From: Flammeovirgaceae bacterium SG7u.111 | GTDB taxonomy: Bacteria; Bacteroidota; Bacteroidia; Cytophagales; Flammeovirgaceae | DNA length: 64,000 nt | Direction of reading: 5' to 3' | NCBI GenBank assembly: GCA_034044135.1 | Contig: CP139021.1 | Location: forward strand, 7,478,001-7,542,000 | Shown here: one piece after another, positions 61,574 through 64,000 of the stretch | How positions within the stretch are numbered: position 1 is the first letter of the stretch | Layout: every line of letters starts with the position of its first letter | Translations under genes and position numbers: made by a program | Notes under the pieces: generated by a model | The model's database searches: none | Told to the model about the DNA's origin: nothing | Seen by the model: only the letters and a program-made list of their open reading frames with translations

Positions 61574-64000
61574 ATGACACAAGAAGGGGCTTTACAAGTA
61601 GAGCGGCACGATGTATTTATCTCCTATGGGAGGAAAGAAAGTAAAGCTTTTGCCATAAGGCTCAGGGAACAATTAGAAGCCGCAGGTTTCGAAGTTTGGC
61701 TCGACCTTGAAGATATAGAAGTTGCCGAGGTTTTTCAAGATAGGATAGACAATGCTATTGATACCTCGGATAACTTTATTTATATAATTTCCCCACATGC
61801 TATTCAGTCTCCGTTTTGCGGCAAAGAAGTGACAAAAGCCGTAACTCACAGTAAAAGGATAATTCCCATAGCCCATATTATAAGAAATGAGGAAGATCTT
61901 CATCCGGTAATAGCTGAGCTCAATTGGCTGCAAATGAAGGAAGAGGAAAACCCAGATGCGCCTATAGAAGAATGGAAAGCAATTGACGATTTTGATGCAG
62001 GGGTTAAAACGCTTATTTCTCAACTAAGCAAAGAGAAGGAGTATGTCCAAATGCATACAGATTTGCTTTTGGAGGCTCTAAAATGGAAAACGCATCATAA
62101 GAGTTCACAGTTTTTGCCCGTAGGGAAGGAGCGGCAAGTTGCTGTAGAATGGTTTGAAAGGACTTTTAATGAAAAAGTGCCTTGTTTGCCTTCGGAGTTG
62201 CATTGCGAATATATTTGTGAGGCAAGGAAGAATGCGGAAAATATGATGACCGATGTGTTCATTACCTACGATACTTCTGATAGTATTTATAGGGAAGCGA
62301 TTAACCGCATTTTAATACGCAAAGGGATTACTACGTGGGTAGATTTTTATGATATAAAAGCTGGCACCACTTACGAAGATGCCATAGCACAAGGAGTGGA
62401 GCAGGCGGATAATTACCTTTTCTTGATTTCTCCTCGCTCAATTGTTTCAGAGTATTGCCTTAGGGAGTTTCAGAGAGCCAAGGAACTGAATAAGTACATT
62501 GTCCCGGTGATGGTGGAAGAAACGCCTGAGGCTGACATTCCCTTAGGGATTCGTCAAATCCAATATATAGATTTTAGTAATGCCTTAAAAAAAGGCAAAG
62601 GGCCGGGGTTTAAAAATGCTGAAACAGCCCTTCTCAACCGAATTCACGAAGAGCATGATTATTTTCAGAAGCACAAACAGTTTTTAGTGTCTGCCTTGAA
62701 ATGGGAAAAGCTTGACAAAAATGACAGTATCCTTTTGCGTGGATTTAACTTGGAAGAGGCTGAAAGTTGGCTTAAAAATGGATTGACCAGAAAATCGAAT
62801 CCACCAACAGCTCTCCACATTGAGTTTATAGAAGCAAGTAAGTCTAAGGTAGGGCAGTTAAAAACCGAGGTGTTTATTTCCTATTCAAGAAAAGATGGGG
62901 ATTTTGCCCGAAGGCTTAATAACAAACTTCAGGTTTATGGAAAAACAACTTGGTTTGATCAGGAAAGCATTGCCGATGGAAGTGATTTTGAAAAAGAGAT
63001 TTTCAAGGGGATAGATAGTTCCGATAACTTTTTGTTCATAATCAGTCCAGACTCAGTGGGTTCAGAATTTTGTGAGAGAGAAGTTGTATATGCAGCCGAA
63101 CATGGTAAAAGACTGGTTCCTGTAATTTGTAGGACGACCGATGAACAAACCGTACCTGAAGACCTATCCAAGGTACAATGGCTGAATTTTGTGGGAAAAG
63201 ACTTCGAAACAACGTTCGGCAAGCTGGTTTTTATGCTCGATACTGATCGGGAATATGTGCAGGAGCACACTCGCTGGTCGCAAAGAAGCCAAGATTGGAT
63301 AGCCAAAGGGAAATCAGAGGATCTATTGTTGAGGGGAAAGGAACTGGAACAAGCTAGAGACTGGCTTGACACGGCACTCACAGAAGAAAAAAAACCAGGA
63401 CCTACTGAAAGACACCATTTGTTCATCACGGCCAGCTATGAAGCGTTTATTGCATTACAGCAGGCTGAAGAACAGCGGAAAATGGAGGTAGAGCGTATAA
63501 AAAGGGAAAAGAGAGAGGAGGAGCTTAAGGTGATAATGGAGCGAAAAAGTGCTCGAAAGCAGCGTAGACTTCTCATTTTACTTATTATCTTTTTATTGGC
63601 GTCGTTGGGCTTGCTAATTTATGCAAGGCTAGAGAGGAAGAAAGCTATAGCTGCTGCTGAAAAAGCAGAAGAAGCGGCTAGCGTAGCAAGACTAGCTGAA
63701 AAAAAGGCTACTGATGAAAAAAGGAGGGCGGATTATCAAAGAGATTTGGCAAATAAAAGAAGGGACGAGGCGAACGAAAAAAGAAAAGAAGCGGAAGATG
63801 CAAGGCTGGCCGAGGCGAAAAAAACAAAACTGCTTGAGTTGGAGACTATAAGGACTGATTCTTTAAGAAAAGTAGCTGAGGTTGAAAAAAAATATGCAGT
63901 TGCACAAGCGAAGCAAGCTAAGTTAGCAGCAATTGAAGCGAAAGCAAGTAAAGAAAGAGCTGATCAAAAAGCTCAGGAAGCAGAAGACAACGCTAAGAAA
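61574..64000 (+). CDS. Triple-TIR membrane protein with long coiled coil (3' end beyond window)
   Basis: An open frame of 809 codons from the ATG at 61574 (MTQEGALQVERHDVFISYG...) with no stop before the window ends. Three TIR domains begin near residues 11, 224 and 430 (HDVFISYGRKES, TDVFITYDTSDS, TEVFISYSRKDG), each with the conserved Glu region (SPFCGKEV, SEYCLREF, SEFCEREV). Each is followed by a linker of about 80 residues with the pattern LxxAxxWxxxxK...LLxGxxxxxAxxWL. A single membrane span follows (about 665-687, LLILLIIFLLASLGLLIYA), then an Ala/Glu/Lys-rich coiled coil to the window end. Usual relatives have one TIR. Possible NAD-cleaving signalling or defence receptor; function inferred. 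Confidence 0.9.
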   Translation, partial: MTQEGALQVERHDVFISYGRKESKAFAIRLREQLEAAGFEVWLDLEDIEVAEVFQDRIDNAIDTSDNFIYIISPHAIQSPFCGKEVTKAVTHSKRIIPIAHIIRNEEDLHPVIAELNWLQMKEEENPDAPIEEWKAIDDFDAGVKTLISQLSKEKEYVQMHTDLLLEALKWKTHHKSSQFLPVGKERQVAVEWFERTFNEKVPCLPSELHCEYICEARKNAENMMTDVFITYDTSDSIYREAINRILIRKGITTWVDFYDIKAGTTYEDAIAQGVEQADNYLFLISPRSIVSEYCLREFQRAKELNKYIVPVMVEETPEADIPLGIRQIQYIDFSNALKKGKGPGFKNAETALLNRIHEEHDYFQKHKQFLVSALKWEKLDKNDSILLRGFNLEEAESWLKNGLTRKSNPPTALHIEFIEASKSKVGQLKTEVFISYSRKDGDFARRLNNKLQVYGKTTWFDQESIADGSDFEKEIFKGIDSSDNFLFIISPDSVGSEFCEREVVYAAEHGKRLVPVICRTTDEQTVPEDLSKVQWLNFVGKDFETTFGKLVFMLDTDREYVQEHTRWSQRSQDWIAKGKSEDLLLRGKELEQARDWLDTALTEEKKPGPTERHHLFITASYEAFIALQQAEEQRKMEVERIKREKREEELKVIMERKSARKQRRLLILLIIFLLASLGLLIYARLERKKAIAAAEKAEEAASVARLAEKKATDEKRRADYQRDLANKRRDEANEKRKEAEDARLAEAKKTKLLELETIRTDSLRKVAEVEKKYAVAQAKQAKLAAIEAKASKERADQKAQEAEDNAKK

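Overview
The window reads as a chromosome segment of a Bacteroidota bacterium, probably of the Cytophagales type. The evidence is SusC/SusD-type outer-membrane pairs, lipoprotein signals, ROK/LacI regulation of glycan genes, a LytS/LytTR pair with a two-component-regulator propeller, a tmRNA encoding a GEENYAMAA tag, and A+T-rich intergenic DNA without Shine-Dalgarno sites. No genus can be named from the sequence alone.

Layout. (1) 1-2.85 kb, minus strand: an arsenic operon, arsR - DUF6428-like gene - two arsenate reductases carrying export signals - acr3 (cut by the window edge). (2) 3.2-5.1 kb: a tyrosine recombinase with altered catalytic residues, flanked by a 20-nt direct repeat, ends at the 3' side of the tmRNA gene (ssrA, minus strand). 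This is the classic layout of an island inserted at ssrA. (3) 5.2-9.9 kb: housekeeping genes ilvE, suhB-like and htrA, with an IS5-family element at 7410-8276. (4) 10.4-21.9 kb: a GH9 enzyme, a LacI-type regulator, susC, susD and a GH3 enzyme. A second identical IS copy, in opposite orientation, lies at 22606-23472. (5) 23.5-41.1 kb: a sodium/solute symporter, a NagB-deacetylase fusion, a ROK repressor, GH35, two GH29, GH20, GH125, a glycosylasparaginase and an unclassified exported propeller-like protein. (6) 41.1-50.6 kb: an interrupting segment with two cadherin-like lipoproteins that share a stalk but differ in their heads, a small exported orphan, and a LytS/LytTR pair. Remnants of one unknown gene family lie at both borders. 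(7) 50.6-57.8 kb: GH2 beta-mannosidase-type enzyme, GH92, ROK kinase, CutC. (8) 58-64 kb: a transglutaminase-like exported protein, a J-domain/TPR membrane protein, tsaB, and a very long protein with three TIR units, a membrane span and a coiled coil that runs off the end.

How it works together. Regions 4, 5 and 7 form a nearly complete set for dismantling asparagine-linked glycans: fucosidases, beta-galactosidase, beta-hexosaminidase, alpha-mannosidases (GH92, GH125), a GH2 enzyme of the endo/exo-beta-mannosidase type, a possible xylosidase (GH3), and glycosylasparaginase for the GlcNAc-Asn bond. SusCD import, a symporter, sugar kinase and GlcNAc-6-P deacetylation/deamination follow. A shared palindrome, TGTGTGCGCACACA, lies in front of the LacI/susC genes, between the divergent GH29 and GH20 operons, and between the divergent GH2 and GH92 operons. 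This suggests one LacI-type regulator unites dispersed operons into a single N-glycan regulon.
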